DNA of 64,000 bases from SG8-41 sp036555615 (GTDB lineage Bacteria > Pseudomonadota > Gammaproteobacteria > Burkholderiales > SG8-41). Positions 35,499 to 44,900 of the stretch are shown in pieces (the stretch's first letter is position 1; each line of letters starts with the position of its first letter). The stretch covers positions 1-64,000 of the forward strand of contig DATBKZ010000086.1 in assembly GCA_036555615.1 (NCBI GenBank), given 5' to 3'. The notes beneath the pieces were generated by a model. It saw only the letters and a list, made by a program, of their open reading frames with translations, was not told where the DNA came from and searched no databases. Position numbers and translations under genes: made by a program.

Positions 35499-35915
35499 AT
35501 GCTGAAGGAGTTCAAGGAATTCGCGGTGCGGGGCAATGTAGTCGACATGGCAGTCGGCATCATCATCGGCGCCGCCTTCGGCAAGATCGTGGACTCGCTC
35601 GTGAAGGACGTGATCATGCCGCCGATCGGGCTGCTGCTCGGCCAGGTGGACTTCTCGAACCTGTTCCTGGTCATCAAGCAGGGCGCGCAAGCCGGCCCCT
35701 ACCTCTCGGTGGACGCGGCGCAAAAGGCCGGCGCTGTCACCTTCAACTACGGCGTCTTCTTCAACACCGTGATCTCGTTCGTGATCATCGCCTTCGCGGT
35801 ATTCCTGCTGATCCGCGTCATCAACCGCCTCAAGGCGCAGGAGGAGAAGAAGCCCGCCGCGCCGCCGGAAGACGTCGTGCTGCTGCGCGAGATCCGCGAC
35901 GCGCTCAGGAAATAG
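35499..35915 (+). CDS. mscL: Large-conductance mechanosensitive channel
   Basis: Opens under membrane tension to release solutes in osmotic downshock. 138 residues starting MLKEFKEFAVRGNVVDMAVG with the gate helix (about 14-45: IIIGAAFGKIVDSLV). It has a periplasmic loop, TM2 VISFVIIAFAVFLLIRVI (about 90-107) and the cytoplasmic bundle end LLREIRDAL. AAGGAGG at 35488-35494 fixes the start over the longer open frame. It is followed by a clear terminator. Confidence 0.97.
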   Translation: MLKEFKEFAVRGNVVDMAVGIIIGAAFGKIVDSLVKDVIMPPIGLLLGQVDFSNLFLVIKQGAQAGPYLSVDAAQKAGAVTFNYGVFFNTVISFVIIAFAVFLLIRVINRLKAQEEKKPAAPPEDVVLLREIRDALRK

Positions 35916-35921
35916 GAATGA

Positions 35922-35947
35922 AAAACCCCGCCGCGGCGGGGTTTTTC
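35922..35947. terminator. Bidirectional intrinsic terminator between mscL and the Spy-like gene
   Basis: aaaaaccccgcc (35922-35933) pairs with ggcggggttttt (35936-35947). The A-run and T-run give a U-tract in both directions, serving convergent mscL (plus) and the Spy-like gene (minus). Confidence 0.92.
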
Positions 35948-35966
35948 GTTGCGGCCGGGGGCGGGG

Positions 35967-36599
35967 CTATTCGCTCTCCTGCAGCCACCACGGCCCGAGC
36001 TGGCGGAATTGCTGCTTCTGCTCCGCAGTGAGAACCGAGGAAATCTGGTTGCGCGCCTCGATGCGTGACTTGAGCATCTGGCGCCGCAGCTCGTCGACTT
36101 TCTTCTGCTGGTCGGCGATCGCGGCCGCGTCGAGCCTCTCGCCGAATGAGAGCTGCCGCAACTTGAACTGCTCGGTGCGCATCTTGCCCATAATGTCCCA
36201 GTTCTTGCTCCGGTGCTCTTCCTGGATCTTCAGCACCTTCTCGCGCTGCTCGTCGGTGAGGTTGAGAGCGGCGAGCGCGCCACCCCCCCCTCCGGGTCCG
36301 AACCCCTGCCCGCCGCGCGGACCATATCCGCCCCATCCGGGGCCGCCGCCGTAGCCGCCCATCATGCCGGGCCCGCCGCCATAGCCCCCCATCATGCCGG
36401 GGCCGTAACCCCATCCCGGCCCGCCGCCATAGCCCCCCATCATGCCGGGGCCGTAGCCTTGTCCCGGACCGTATCCCTGGCCCGGGCCATAGCCCGGCCC
36501 TTTGCCCGGTCCACCGGGTCCTTGCGCGTTTGCCGTAGTCGCGCTGCCGGCGGCGATACCCAACGCAACCAATGCCGCTGCCAAACTCTTAAGCCTCAT
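35967..36599 (-). CDS. Spy/CpxP-like periplasmic LTXXQ protein with Gly-rich repeats
   Basis: 210 residues. Signal peptide MRLKSLAAALVALGIAAGSA... ends ANA|QG. Residues about 27-105 are a low-complexity tract built of GPGQGYGPG, MMGGYGGGPG and similar units, repeated at DNA level between about 36340 and 36500. The helical part carries two LTxxQ motifs (LTDEQREKVLKIQ and LTAEQKQQFRQLG) typical of Spy, CpxP and ZraP chaperones or metal sensors. Ending WWLQESE. The Met/Gly/Tyr repeats might bind copper or another soft metal (inference). Confidence 0.8.
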   Translation of the reverse strand: MRLKSLAAALVALGIAAGSATTANAQGPGGPGKGPGYGPGQGYGPGQGYGPGMMGGYGGGPGWGYGPGMMGGYGGGPGMMGGYGGGPGWGGYGPRGGQGFGPGGGGGALAALNLTDEQREKVLKIQEEHRSKNWDIMGKMRTEQFKLRQLSFGERLDAAAIADQQKKVDELRRQMLKSRIEARNQISSVLTAEQKQQFRQLGPWWLQESE

Positions 36600-36801
36600 G
36601 TCCGTCGTGTCCTCTAGATGTGAATGGAACAAGCGCCAAGCTCCGGAAATTATCGTTTTCGGAGCGTGCGCCGTACTGACCTGGATCAAGCGCGGACATG
36701 TCCCCTCGCTACACGCGCGCCGCCAGTCGGCGCCGGGTTGCCTTCGTGTTGCTATCAGATTGATTTCAAGAAGAATTGCCCTATGCTCCCGCGGCCGGCG
36801 T

Positions 36802-38250
36802 TCAGTGCGGGTTCCAGGCAAGATCGGGCTCGCGCGCCGCGCGCGCCTCGTCGAGGCGGCGTAGCGGCGTCGAGTGGGGGGCGCCCCTCACGAGCTGCGG
36901 ATCGCGCCCGGCCTCTTCGCGGATTTCCTTCATTGCCGCCACGAAGGCGTCGAGCGTCTGCTTCGACTCCGTTTCCGTGGGCTCGATCAGCAGGCATTCC
37001 GGCACGAGCTGCGGGAAATACGCGGTCGGCGCGTGGAAGCCCTTGTCGAGCAGGCGCTTCGCCACGTCCATCGCGGCGACGCCGGTCTCGTCCCGGAGCG
37101 CTTTCAGCGTCAGGACGAACTCATGGCTCGCGCGCCGCCGCGGAAACGCGATCTCGAAGCCGGCGCGCTTGAGCTCCGCCATGAGGTAGTTGGCGTTGAG
37201 CGTGGAGTAATCGCCGACGCGCCGCATACCCGCCGCGCCGAGCATGCGCATGTAGATATAGGCTCGCAGCAGCACTCCCGCATTGCCGAGGTGGGCGCCG
37301 AGGCGGCCGATCGAGCGCGGGCAATCGCGCTCATCGAGCAGGTGGAAGCCGCTCGCGTTCCTGCCGACGACCGGCAGGGGCAGGAACGGGGCGAGCGTGG
37401 CATTGACGCCGACCGGCCCGGCACCCGGGCCGCCGCCACCGTGCGGCGTGGAGAAGGTCTTGTGCAGATTGATATGGATCACGTCGAAGCCCATGTCGCC
37501 GGGCCGCACCCTGCCGAGGATCGCGTTCAGATTCGCCCCGTCGTAATAGAGCAGGCCGCCCGCCCCGTGCACGACGTTCCCGACCTCGATGATGTGGCGC
37601 TCGAAGACACCCAGCGTGGACGGGTTGGTGAGCATGAGCCCGGCGGTGCGCGGGCCGACGGCGTGTCGCAGCGACGCCACATCGACGTTGCCATCGGCAT
37701 CGGTCGGGATCTCGCGCACCCGGTAGCCGCACATCACGGCGGACGCCGGGTTGGTGCCGTGGGCGGCGTCGGGCACCAGGATTTCATCACGCGCCGCGTC
37801 GCCGCGCGCGTCGTGGTAGGCCCGGATCATCGCCACGCCGGCAAACTCACCCTGCGCGCCGGCCATCGGCGCGAGGCTCACCTCAGCCATGCCGGTCACG
37901 CTCTCGAGCATCTCCTGCAGCTCGAACAGGCAGGCGAGGAACCCCTGGCCCGTGTCCGCGGGCGCGTCCGGGTGGCGCGCAAGAAACGGCGGCAACAGGG
38001 CAGCCGCGTTGCAGGCGCGCGGGTTGTACTTCATCGTGCACGAGCCGAGCGGATAGAAATGCGTGTCGATCGAGAAGTTGCGCTGCGAGAGCCTGGTGTA
38101 ATGGCGCACCGCATCGAGCTCGGAAACTTCGGGCAGCCGCGGCGGTCGCGTACGCAGCTGATCTCCGGGAATTTCACTCGCGCCGCCGGCCTTGAGAGAG
38201 GACGGTGCGGCTCCCTGGCGGCCCGGCCTGGACAGCTCGAAAATCAGCAC
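36802..38250 (-). CDS. gcvPB: Glycine dehydrogenase (decarboxylating) subunit 2
   Basis: PLP-binding half of the split P-protein of the glycine cleavage system. 482 residues from a GTG at 38250; AGGAG lies 8 bases upstream and the product begins MLIFELSRPGR as in the family. PLP site in INLHKTFSTPHGGGGPGAGP (Lys). FSIDTHFYPLGSCTMKYNP and AHGTNPASAVMCG are further signatures. Start is five bases after the gcvPA stop. Last gene of the gcv operon. Confidence 0.95.
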   Translation of the reverse strand: MLIFELSRPGRQGAAPSSLKAGGASEIPGDQLRTRPPRLPEVSELDAVRHYTRLSQRNFSIDTHFYPLGSCTMKYNPRACNAAALLPPFLARHPDAPADTGQGFLACLFELQEMLESVTGMAEVSLAPMAGAQGEFAGVAMIRAYHDARGDAARDEILVPDAAHGTNPASAVMCGYRVREIPTDADGNVDVASLRHAVGPRTAGLMLTNPSTLGVFERHIIEVGNVVHGAGGLLYYDGANLNAILGRVRPGDMGFDVIHINLHKTFSTPHGGGGPGAGPVGVNATLAPFLPLPVVGRNASGFHLLDERDCPRSIGRLGAHLGNAGVLLRAYIYMRMLGAAGMRRVGDYSTLNANYLMAELKRAGFEIAFPRRRASHEFVLTLKALRDETGVAAMDVAKRLLDKGFHAPTAYFPQLVPECLLIEPTETESKQTLDAFVAAMKEIREEAGRDPQLVRGAPHSTPLRRLDEARAAREPDLAWNPH

Positions 38251-38254
38251 GGCA

Positions 38255-39649
38255 TCAGCTCCTCTTGCCCGACGCCCCTGCGCCGGGCCGCCGCGACTCG
38301 CCGATGATGCGTTCCAGCTGCTCGCCATAGCGAGCGATGTCATCCTCGGTCCGGGTCTCCGTTGCGCACACGAGCAGCGCGTGCCCCAGCTCCGGGTAGT
38401 CCTGCCCGAGGTCGAAGCCGCCCAGGATGCGCTGCTCTCTCAGCGCCGCCAGGACGGGCGCGACCGGAACCGGCAGCCGCAGCACCGCCTCGTGGAAAAT
38501 GGCGCCGCTGAACGCGCGTGTAACGCCGCGAACGCGGGCAAGCCGCGTGGCGAGCGCGAGCGTGTTGGCATGACAGGCGCGCGCCACCGCGGCGAGCCCG
38601 GCGGGCCCGAGCAGCGCGAGGTGCAGCGTCGCGGCCGTCGCCATCAGCCCCTGGTTGGTGCAGATGTTGGAGGTCGCCTTGGCGCGGCGGATGTGCTGCT
38701 CGCGCGCCTGCAGCGTCAGAACGTAGCCGCGCCGGCCGTCCCGATCGAGTGTCGCGCCGACGATGCGCCCCGGCATCTGGCGCACGAGGTCCTCGCGGCA
38801 GGTCATGAATCCGAAATACGGCCCGCCGCCCGCGAGCGGCGCCCCCAGCGGCTGGCCGTCGCCCACCGCGATATCCGCGCCGCGCGCGCCCCACTCGCCG
38901 GGGGGCTTCAACAGCGCGAGCGCGGTCGGATTCACGGCGGCGATCGCCAGCGCGTTGCGGGCGTGCGCCCAGTCCGCGAGCTCGTCCACCGGCTCCAGCA
39001 CGCCGAAGAAATTGGGCTGCGGAATGACCACGGCAGCCAGGTCATCCCGCGCGAAGCGATCGAGGGCCTCGAGCGAGGTGCGGCCCGCCGCGGCATCGTA
39101 GGGGCATTCGAGCAGCTCGATTCCCTGGTTGCGCACGATGGTCCGGACCACCTTGCGCCACGTCGGGTGCGCTGCGACCGGCATCAGCACGCGCCGGGAT
39201 GACTTGTGCGCGCGCACCGCCATCAGCACCGCCTCCGCCAGCGCCGAGGCGCCGTCGTACAGGCTCGCATTGGAAACCTCGAGCGCGGTGAGCGAGGCCA
39301 TCATCGACTGGAACTCGTAGAGCACCTGCAGCGTGCCCTGGCTCGCTTCCGCCTGGTACGGCGTATAGGCCGAATAGAACTCCCCGCGCGTTGCGATCTG
39401 CCAGACGGCGGCGGGAATATGGTGCTCGTAGGCGCCCGCGCCGATGAAGTTGAGCCAGGCGCCGTCGCGCGCGGCGCGCTCGTGCATGAGCCGCGTGATC
39501 TCCATCTCGGAGAGCGCGGGCGGCAGACCGGAGAGCGTGCCGGCGCGCAGGGCGGGCGGGATCTCGTCGAACAGGTCGTCCAGCGAACCGATCCCGATCG
39601 CCGCCATCATCTCGCGGACATCCTGCTCGGTGTGCGGAATGAAGGGCAT
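38255..39649 (-). CDS. gcvPA: Glycine dehydrogenase (decarboxylating) subunit 1
   Basis: N-terminal half of the split glycine decarboxylase. 464 residues starting MPFIPHTEQDVREMMAAIGI. It carries the conserved SAYTPYQAEASQGTLQVLYEFQ, NASLYDGASALAEA, and ATSNICTNQGLMATAATLHL stretches. The 117 extra bases of open frame upstream are a shadow of gcvH. Together with GcvPB it decarboxylates glycine and loads the aminomethyl group on GcvH. Confidence 0.95.
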   Translation of the reverse strand: MPFIPHTEQDVREMMAAIGIGSLDDLFDEIPPALRAGTLSGLPPALSEMEITRLMHERAARDGAWLNFIGAGAYEHHIPAAVWQIATRGEFYSAYTPYQAEASQGTLQVLYEFQSMMASLTALEVSNASLYDGASALAEAVLMAVRAHKSSRRVLMPVAAHPTWRKVVRTIVRNQGIELLECPYDAAAGRTSLEALDRFARDDLAAVVIPQPNFFGVLEPVDELADWAHARNALAIAAVNPTALALLKPPGEWGARGADIAVGDGQPLGAPLAGGGPYFGFMTCREDLVRQMPGRIVGATLDRDGRRGYVLTLQAREQHIRRAKATSNICTNQGLMATAATLHLALLGPAGLAAVARACHANTLALATRLARVRGVTRAFSGAIFHEAVLRLPVPVAPVLAALREQRILGGFDLGQDYPELGHALLVCATETRTEDDIARYGEQLERIIGESRRPGAGASGKRS

Positions 39650-39662
39650 GCGGCAGGCCGTC

Positions 39663-40052
39663 TCAGCTCTCTTCGGACTCGGCGTGCTTCGCGTACGCAG
39701 CGGCATCGAGGAGGCCCGCGAGCTCGCCGGGGCTCGAGGGCCTGACGCGAAACAGCCACGCGGCATACGGATCGCGGTTCACGCGCTCCGGGCTGTCCGC
39801 CACTTCCTGGTTGGCGGCGACCACCTCGCCTGACACCGGCGCGTAGATGTCGGCTGCAGCTTTCACCGACTCGATGACGGCGCACTCCTCGCCCTGCTTC
39901 ACCTTCCGTCCCACCTCGGGATTCTGGATGAACACGATATCGCCCAGCTGCTCCTGGGCGTGAAACGTGATGCCGACCGTGACCGTGCCGTCGGCTTCGG
40001 ATTTCACCCACTCATGGGACCGGCTGTATTTCAGGTTGTCAGGCGTCGTCAT
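39663..40052 (-). CDS. gcvH: Glycine cleavage system H protein
   Basis: Lipoylated carrier that shuttles the aminomethyl group between P, T and L proteins. 129 residues; lipoyl lysine K64 in ESVKAAADIYAP, opening YSRSHEWVK, and PVSGEVVAAN. AGGAG lies close before the ATG. Twenty-five bases downstream of gcvT. Confidence 0.97.
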   Translation of the reverse strand: MTTPDNLKYSRSHEWVKSEADGTVTVGITFHAQEQLGDIVFIQNPEVGRKVKQGEECAVIESVKAAADIYAPVSGEVVAANQEVADSPERVNRDPYAAWLFRVRPSSPGELAGLLDAAAYAKHAESEES

Positions 40053-40077
40053 GATCTCCTCGCGAATGCGTCGTCGT

Positions 40078-41181
40078 TCATAGCGTTACCAGAACCTTGC
40101 CTTGGCGCACGAATGGCGGCTCAACGATCCGCGCCTTGAGCCAATTGTCGCGCACCTCGACCTCCACTGGGTCGCCGGTCGCGGCCGCCTTCGGCAGCCG
40201 CGCCAGCGCAATCGAGCGATTGAGGGTGGGCGAGAAGCCGCCGCTGGTGATCTCCCCGGCGCCGGCTGCGCAGCGCACCTTCTGATGATCGCGCATCATT
40301 CCCCGCTCGATCAGCACCAGCCCGCAGCGCTGCCGCGCTGCAGGCCTCGACGCGAGGGCGCGCGCGCCGATGAATTCGCGCCCGCCCGTGCGCGCCACGG
40401 TCCAGGCGAGCCCCGTCTCCAGCGGCGTGACCGTCTCGTCCATGTCCCGGCCATACAGGTTCATGCCGGCTTCGAGCCGCAGCGTGTCGCGCGCGCCCAG
40501 CCCGGCGGGCGCCACGCCTTGCGCGGCGAGCGCCTGCCACGCTGCCACCGCCTGCGCGGCGGGCAGCATGAGCTCGAGACCGTCCTCGCCGGTGTATCCG
40601 GTGCGGGCGATGAACGCGCCATCGGCCCCCACCGCGTGGAACGGCGCGAGGCCTTCGGCTGCGGCGCGAAGCAGCGGCAGCGCGGCCCCGGTCTTTTCCC
40701 GCGCCCGCGGGCCCTGCACCGCGATGATAGCGAGATCGCGGCGCGGAACGAGGTCAACCTCGCTCGCCTGCGCGGCGCGCTGCGATTCCATCCACGCCAT
40801 GTCCCGCTCGGCAGTGCCGGCATTGAGGACAACGCGAAAACCTCCGCCACCCAGGCAATAGACGATCAGGTCATCGAGCACGCCGCCATCCTCGCGCAGC
40901 ATGCAGGAGTACAGCGCCGCCCCGGGCCGCGTGAGCTTCGCGACGTCGTTGGCGAGCAGCCTGCGGAGGTAATCGCGGGCCTGGGCGCCTCGCACGTCTA
41001 CGGCAAGCATGTGCGATACATCGAACATGCCGGCGTCGCGGCGCACGCGGTGGTGTTCCTCGATCTGGGAGCCGTAGTGCAGCGGCATGTCCCAGCCCGC
41101 AAAGTCCACCATCTTCGCGCCGAGCGCACGATGGATTGCGTTGAGCGGCGTGCAGCGGCGCGCGGCCTGGATCGTGCTCAT
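40078..41181 (-). CDS. gcvT: Glycine cleavage system T protein (aminomethyltransferase)
   Basis: Takes the aminomethyl group from GcvH, releasing ammonia and forming 5,10-methylene-tetrahydrofolate. 367 residues. LNAIHRALGAKMVDFAGWDMP, RRDAGMFDVSHM, GGVLDDLIVYCL (folate Asp) and ARTGYTGEDGLELML are visible. First gene of the gcvT-gcvH-gcvPA-gcvPB operon, 36 bases after the DUF3426 gene, so read-through from the accBC side is possible. Confidence 0.96.
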   Translation of the reverse strand: MSTIQAARRCTPLNAIHRALGAKMVDFAGWDMPLHYGSQIEEHHRVRRDAGMFDVSHMLAVDVRGAQARDYLRRLLANDVAKLTRPGAALYSCMLREDGGVLDDLIVYCLGGGGFRVVLNAGTAERDMAWMESQRAAQASEVDLVPRRDLAIIAVQGPRAREKTGAALPLLRAAAEGLAPFHAVGADGAFIARTGYTGEDGLELMLPAAQAVAAWQALAAQGVAPAGLGARDTLRLEAGMNLYGRDMDETVTPLETGLAWTVARTGGREFIGARALASRPAARQRCGLVLIERGMMRDHQKVRCAAGAGEITSGGFSPTLNRSIALARLPKAAATGDPVEVEVRDNWLKARIVEPPFVRQGKVLVTL

Positions 41182-41217
41182 TGCGGATTCGAGCGGGCGC
41201 CCGGAACGCGATCGCGG

Positions 41218-42051
41218 TCAGGGCGGCGGAGCAGGCAGGAGATCGAGGCGAAATCCGGCGGGCCCGAGATTGCCGGTGTCGAGGTCGAGCCGGATGGTGA
41301 CCTCGGCGTTTGCCGGCAGGCCCGAGGCGACGTCCTTGCCGCGATCCAGATATTCCCCCGGAAGAAAGACACGCCGCGCCAAAGTATGCTCCTTGGTGTT
41401 GGTGAGCACGAGATCGAGCGCCGGGTACCCGAGGTCGTGCCCGGCGTGATTGCGCAGTGTCGCGGTCAGCTGGATGAGTCCGGGCCGCGCCGGGTCGATT
41501 GCCTGCAGGTCGGACGCCTCGATCGCGATCTGGCGTGGCCGCTGCGGCGGGAGCACCTGGCATTCGAGCGCATCGCACAGCTTCACCAGATAGGGTTTCA
41601 GGAGCGGATACCGCACGGCCAGCTCGGAGCGATAGAAATAGGCGGCCTGCCCGACGAGCGCAAACACCAGCAGCCCCGCCCCAATCGCCCACAGCCGATC
41701 GCGCCGCGCCTGCGCCGGATCGGCAAACAGCGCCTCGTCGAGGGAAAGCTGCTCGGGCGCAGGCCCGTAATCCGTCAGCCCCGTCCCCGCGTCGGCCGTG
41801 CGCGCCGGCGCGGCTTGCTGCGCGGGAGCTGCCCTGGCGGGCTCGACCGGCTCGAGCTTGAATCCGCCCGCTTCGTTCCCGCTGCCCGCCGGCGGCGCGG
41901 GCTCATGCAGCGCAGCGAGCGCCCGCAGGCCGTCGAATACCGTCATGCAGCGTCCACAACGGACCTGTCCCTGATGGGTTTGCAGCTGCTCCGGCGTGAC
42001 GCGGAAGTGGGTGCCGCACGCGGGACACTGCGTGATCAATTCGTTCGCCAC
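41218..42051 (-). CDS. Zinc-ribbon plus DUF3426 membrane protein
   Basis: 277 residues. N-terminal MJ0042-type zinc ribbon with CPAC (9-12) and CGRC (32-35). A Pro/Ala-rich linker, one membrane segment (LWAIGAGLLVFALVGQAAYFY, about 122-142) and a C-terminal DUF3426 domain (QAIDPARPGLIQLTATLRN) follow. The start is a GTG four bases after the prmA stop. Linkage to prmA and accBC is conserved in betaproteobacteria, but its function is unknown. Confidence 0.88.
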   Translation of the reverse strand: MANELITQCPACGTHFRVTPEQLQTHQGQVRCGRCMTVFDGLRALAALHEPAPPAGSGNEAGGFKLEPVEPARAAPAQQAAPARTADAGTGLTDYGPAPEQLSLDEALFADPAQARRDRLWAIGAGLLVFALVGQAAYFYRSELAVRYPLLKPYLVKLCDALECQVLPPQRPRQIAIEASDLQAIDPARPGLIQLTATLRNHAGHDLGYPALDLVLTNTKEHTLARRVFLPGEYLDRGKDVASGLPANAEVTIRLDLDTGNLGPAGFRLDLLPAPPP

Positions 42052-42055
42052 GGGG

Positions 42056-42937
42056 CTACCGCCTGATGCCGCTCAGAAGCGCCCAGCCCGCATCCTCCTC
42101 GGGCGCCTCGAAATCGAACCAGGGATGGTAAGCGGCGCACACTTCGCCCGCCTGCCCCGTCAGCACGCCCGCCAGTGCCAGCCTGCCATCCCTCGCGGTG
42201 AGGCGGGCGAGCAGCGGTGCGAGCACGATGAGCGGATGCGCGAGAATGTTGGCCATCACGATGCGGGCCGGCTGCTCGAGGGCCTCGGAGCCGCCGTGAA
42301 AAGCAACCTGCACCCGATTGTGCAGGGCATTGCGGCGCGCCGCAAGCAGCGCCTGCTCGTCGATATCGACGCCGTCCGCGCGCGCCGCGCCGAGCTTCAT
42401 CGCCGCGATCGCGAGTATGCCCGAGCCGCATCCGAAATCGAGCACAGTCTCGCCGCCACGGACCACGCGCTCGAGCCAGCGCAGGCACATCCGCGTGCTC
42501 GCGTGATGCCCCGTGCCGAACGCGAGGCCGGGGTCGAGCACGATATTGATGGCCTCGGGATCGGGTGGCTCGTGCCAGCTCGGGACGATCCACAGCCGCG
42601 GGGAAATGCGCACGGGAGCAAGCTGGTCTTGGGTCGCGCGCACCCAGTCAGCGTCGGCCACCTCGCGCAGCCGCGTTCGCGGCGCCCCGATGCCGACGCG
42701 AGCACAGGCCGTCGCGATCAGTGACGCGGCGTCGGCGCCGGGCGGCACGAGCGCGCACATCACGCTGCGCGGCCACGATTGCGGCGCCCCGGCGCCGGCA
42801 ATCGCCGCATCTGCGGCCGCGGCCCCGGCAGTGGCGTCCGCGACATCGACGCTCGCCGCGCCAGCCTCGAGCAGCGCCTCCGACAGCGCCTCCACCTGCT
42901 CGCCCGGCACTTCGAAGGAGACGGAAAGCCAGGACAT
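42056..42937 (-). CDS. prmA: Ribosomal protein L11 methyltransferase
   Basis: SAM-dependent enzyme that trimethylates L11. 293 residues starting MSWLSVSFEVPGEQVEALSE. SAM-binding VLDFGCGSGILAIAAMKLGA (about 160-180), GTGHHASTRMCL before it, and VMANILAHPLIVLAPLL in the place of the NxxxPL motif. Follows accC after a 102-base gap that holds short ggattcagg-type repeats. Confidence 0.95.
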   Translation of the reverse strand: MSWLSVSFEVPGEQVEALSEALLEAGAASVDVADATAGAAAADAAIAGAGAPQSWPRSVMCALVPPGADAASLIATACARVGIGAPRTRLREVADADWVRATQDQLAPVRISPRLWIVPSWHEPPDPEAINIVLDPGLAFGTGHHASTRMCLRWLERVVRGGETVLDFGCGSGILAIAAMKLGAARADGVDIDEQALLAARRNALHNRVQVAFHGGSEALEQPARIVMANILAHPLIVLAPLLARLTARDGRLALAGVLTGQAGEVCAAYHPWFDFEAPEEDAGWALLSGIRR

Positions 42938-43039
42938 GCGGGACAGGATTGAGGTTTCAGGATTCAGGAGTCAAGTTCGACGCCCAGCCGCATGACGCGG
43001 GGCTCCTCGATCCTCGGTCCTGGATCCCGATTCCTCGCC

Positions 43040-44395
43040 TCAGGGTTCGCGGGCGAGCTTCGCGAGTTTCTGCTCGAGGTAATGGATGCTGGTGCCGCCG
43101 GAGAGGAACGCGGCATCGCGCAGCAGTTCCTGGTGCAGCGGAATGTTGGTCTTGATGCCTTCGATGACGGTCTCGGAGAGCGCGATGGTGAGCCGCGCAA
43201 TCGCCTGCTCGCGGGTGTCGCCATAGGCGATGATCTTGCCGATCAGGGAATCGTAGTGCGGCGGCACGATATAGCCGTTGTAGGCGTGGGAGTCCACGCG
43301 GATGCCGGGACCACCCGGCATATGGTAGGAGGTAATGCGTCCCGGCGAGGGCGTGAAACGGTACGGATCCTCGGCGCAGATGCGGCACTCGATGGCATGC
43401 CCGCGGAACTGCACATCGCGCTGCCTCAGGCGCAGCTTCTCGCCCGCCGCGATGCGGATCTGCTGCTGCACGACGTCGATGCCGGTGATCATCTCGGTCA
43501 CCGGGTGCTCGACCTGCAGCCGCGTGTTGATCTCGATGAAGTAGAACTCGCCGCGCTCGTACAGGAACTCGAATGTCGCCGCGCCCTCGTATCCCAGCCT
43601 GTGGCAGGCTTCCGCGCAGCGCTCGGCGATGCGCAGCCGCGCGCGCGCGCTGATGTGCTGCGCCGGCGCTTCCTCGAGCAGCTTCTGGTGGCGGCGCTGC
43701 ATCGAGCAGTCGCGTTCCCCGAGGTGGATCGCGTTGCGGAAGCGGTCTCCCAGCACCTGGAACTCGATGTGGCGCGGATCCTCCAGGTATTTCTCCAGGT
43801 ACAGCGTGGGATTGCCGAAGGCCGTCTGCGCTTCCGCGCGCGTGGTCTGCACCGCGGTGAGGAGCGCCGCCTCCGTGTGCACCACGCGCATGCCGCGGCC
43901 CCCGCCCCCGCCCGCGGCCTTGATGATCACCGGATAGCCGACGGAGCGCGCGATCCTGACCACATCATTCGGCTCCTGCGGCAGCGGCTCGTCCACCCCC
44001 GGCACCACCGGCAGCCCCGCCTTCTTCATCGCGTTCTTGGCGTTGACCTTGTCGCCGAGCAGGCGGATGGTCTCGGCGCGGGGGCCGATGAACACAAACC
44101 CGCTCTGGACCACGCGCTCGGCGAAGTCGGCATTCTCGGCGAGAAACCCCCACCCGGGATGGATCGCCTCGGCGTCCGTCACCTCGGCGGCGCTGATGAT
44201 CGCCGGAATATTGAGATAGCTCGCGCCCGAGGGCGGCGGGCCGATGCACACCGACTCATCCGCGAGCTTGACGTACTTGGCGTCGCGGTCCGCCTCCGAG
44301 TGCACCACCACGGTCTTGATGCCGAGCTCGCGGCAGGCGCGCTGGATGCGCAGCGCAACCTCTCCGCGATTGGCTATGAGGATCTTCTCGAACAT
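43040..44395 (-). CDS. accC: Acetyl-CoA carboxylase, biotin carboxylase subunit
   Basis: ATP-dependent carboxylation of biotin on AccB, first half-reaction of fatty-acid synthesis. 451 residues starting MFEKILIANRGEVALRIQRA. ATP-grasp motif KAAGGGGGRGMRVV (about 160), MQRRHQKLLEEAPA, and EINTRLQVEHPVTEMITGID. It ends without a biotin-carrier domain, so it is AccC rather than LiuD. Operon with accB. Confidence 0.97.
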   Translation of the reverse strand: MFEKILIANRGEVALRIQRACRELGIKTVVVHSEADRDAKYVKLADESVCIGPPPSGASYLNIPAIISAAEVTDAEAIHPGWGFLAENADFAERVVQSGFVFIGPRAETIRLLGDKVNAKNAMKKAGLPVVPGVDEPLPQEPNDVVRIARSVGYPVIIKAAGGGGGRGMRVVHTEAALLTAVQTTRAEAQTAFGNPTLYLEKYLEDPRHIEFQVLGDRFRNAIHLGERDCSMQRRHQKLLEEAPAQHISARARLRIAERCAEACHRLGYEGAATFEFLYERGEFYFIEINTRLQVEHPVTEMITGIDVVQQQIRIAAGEKLRLRQRDVQFRGHAIECRICAEDPYRFTPSPGRITSYHMPGGPGIRVDSHAYNGYIVPPHYDSLIGKIIAYGDTREQAIARLTIALSETVIEGIKTNIPLHQELLRDAAFLSGGTSIHYLEQKLAKLAREP

Positions 44396-44429
44396 TGGCG
44401 GGACGGCGTGAGCTCACACGTTTCGCTGA

Positions 44430-44897
44430 TCAGCCGAGGATGAACAGTGGCTCGCCGTACTCGACGGGCTGGCCGTTCTCCACGAGGATCGCCTTGACGG
44501 TCCCGTCGCGGTCAGCCTCGATCTCGTTCAGGAGCTTCATCGCCTCGATGATGCAGAGGGTGTCGCCCGATTTGACCACCTGCCCCACCTCGACGAACGC
44601 CTTGGCCCCGGGCGCGGAGGAGCGGTAGAACGTGCCGACCATGGGGGAGCGGATGACGTGCCCCTCGGGAGCCGCAGCCGCCTCGCTCTCCGCCGGCGCC
44701 GTTGCCGGCGCGGCCGTGGCGGGGGGAAGCGCCGCCGCTGGCGGCGGCGCCACGACGTGCGTGACCGTTGGCGTCTGCGGCGCGCCGCCCGCGCCACGGC
44801 TGATCCGGACCTTCTCCTCGCCCTCGGTAATCTCGAGCTCCGCGATGCCCGACTGCTGCACGAGATCGATCAGCGTCTTGACCTTGCGCAGATCCAT
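44430..44897 (-). CDS. accB: Acetyl-CoA carboxylase biotin carboxyl carrier protein
   Basis: 155 residues. N-terminal helical region (MDLRKVKTLIDLVQQSGIAE), a long Ala/Pro linker (about 40-78) and the biotinyl domain with EAMKLLNEIEAD. Biotin lysine K121. It starts three bases after aroQ. Confidence 0.96.
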   Translation of the reverse strand: MDLRKVKTLIDLVQQSGIAELEITEGEEKVRISRGAGGAPQTPTVTHVVAPPPAAALPPATAAPATAPAESEAAAAPEGHVIRSPMVGTFYRSSAPGAKAFVEVGQVVKSGDTLCIIEAMKLLNEIEADRDGTVKAILVENGQPVEYGEPLFILG

Positions 44898-44900
44898 GGC

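Noticed and set aside
36285..36525. CRISPR array
   Set aside because: The repeats are short codon-level units inside a Gly-rich coding region, with no unique spacers and no cas genes.
43040..44395. accC as the missing liuD
   Set aside because: It has 451 residues without a biotinyl domain and lies directly beside accB; methylcrotonyl-CoA carboxylase alpha is a 650-670 residue fusion.
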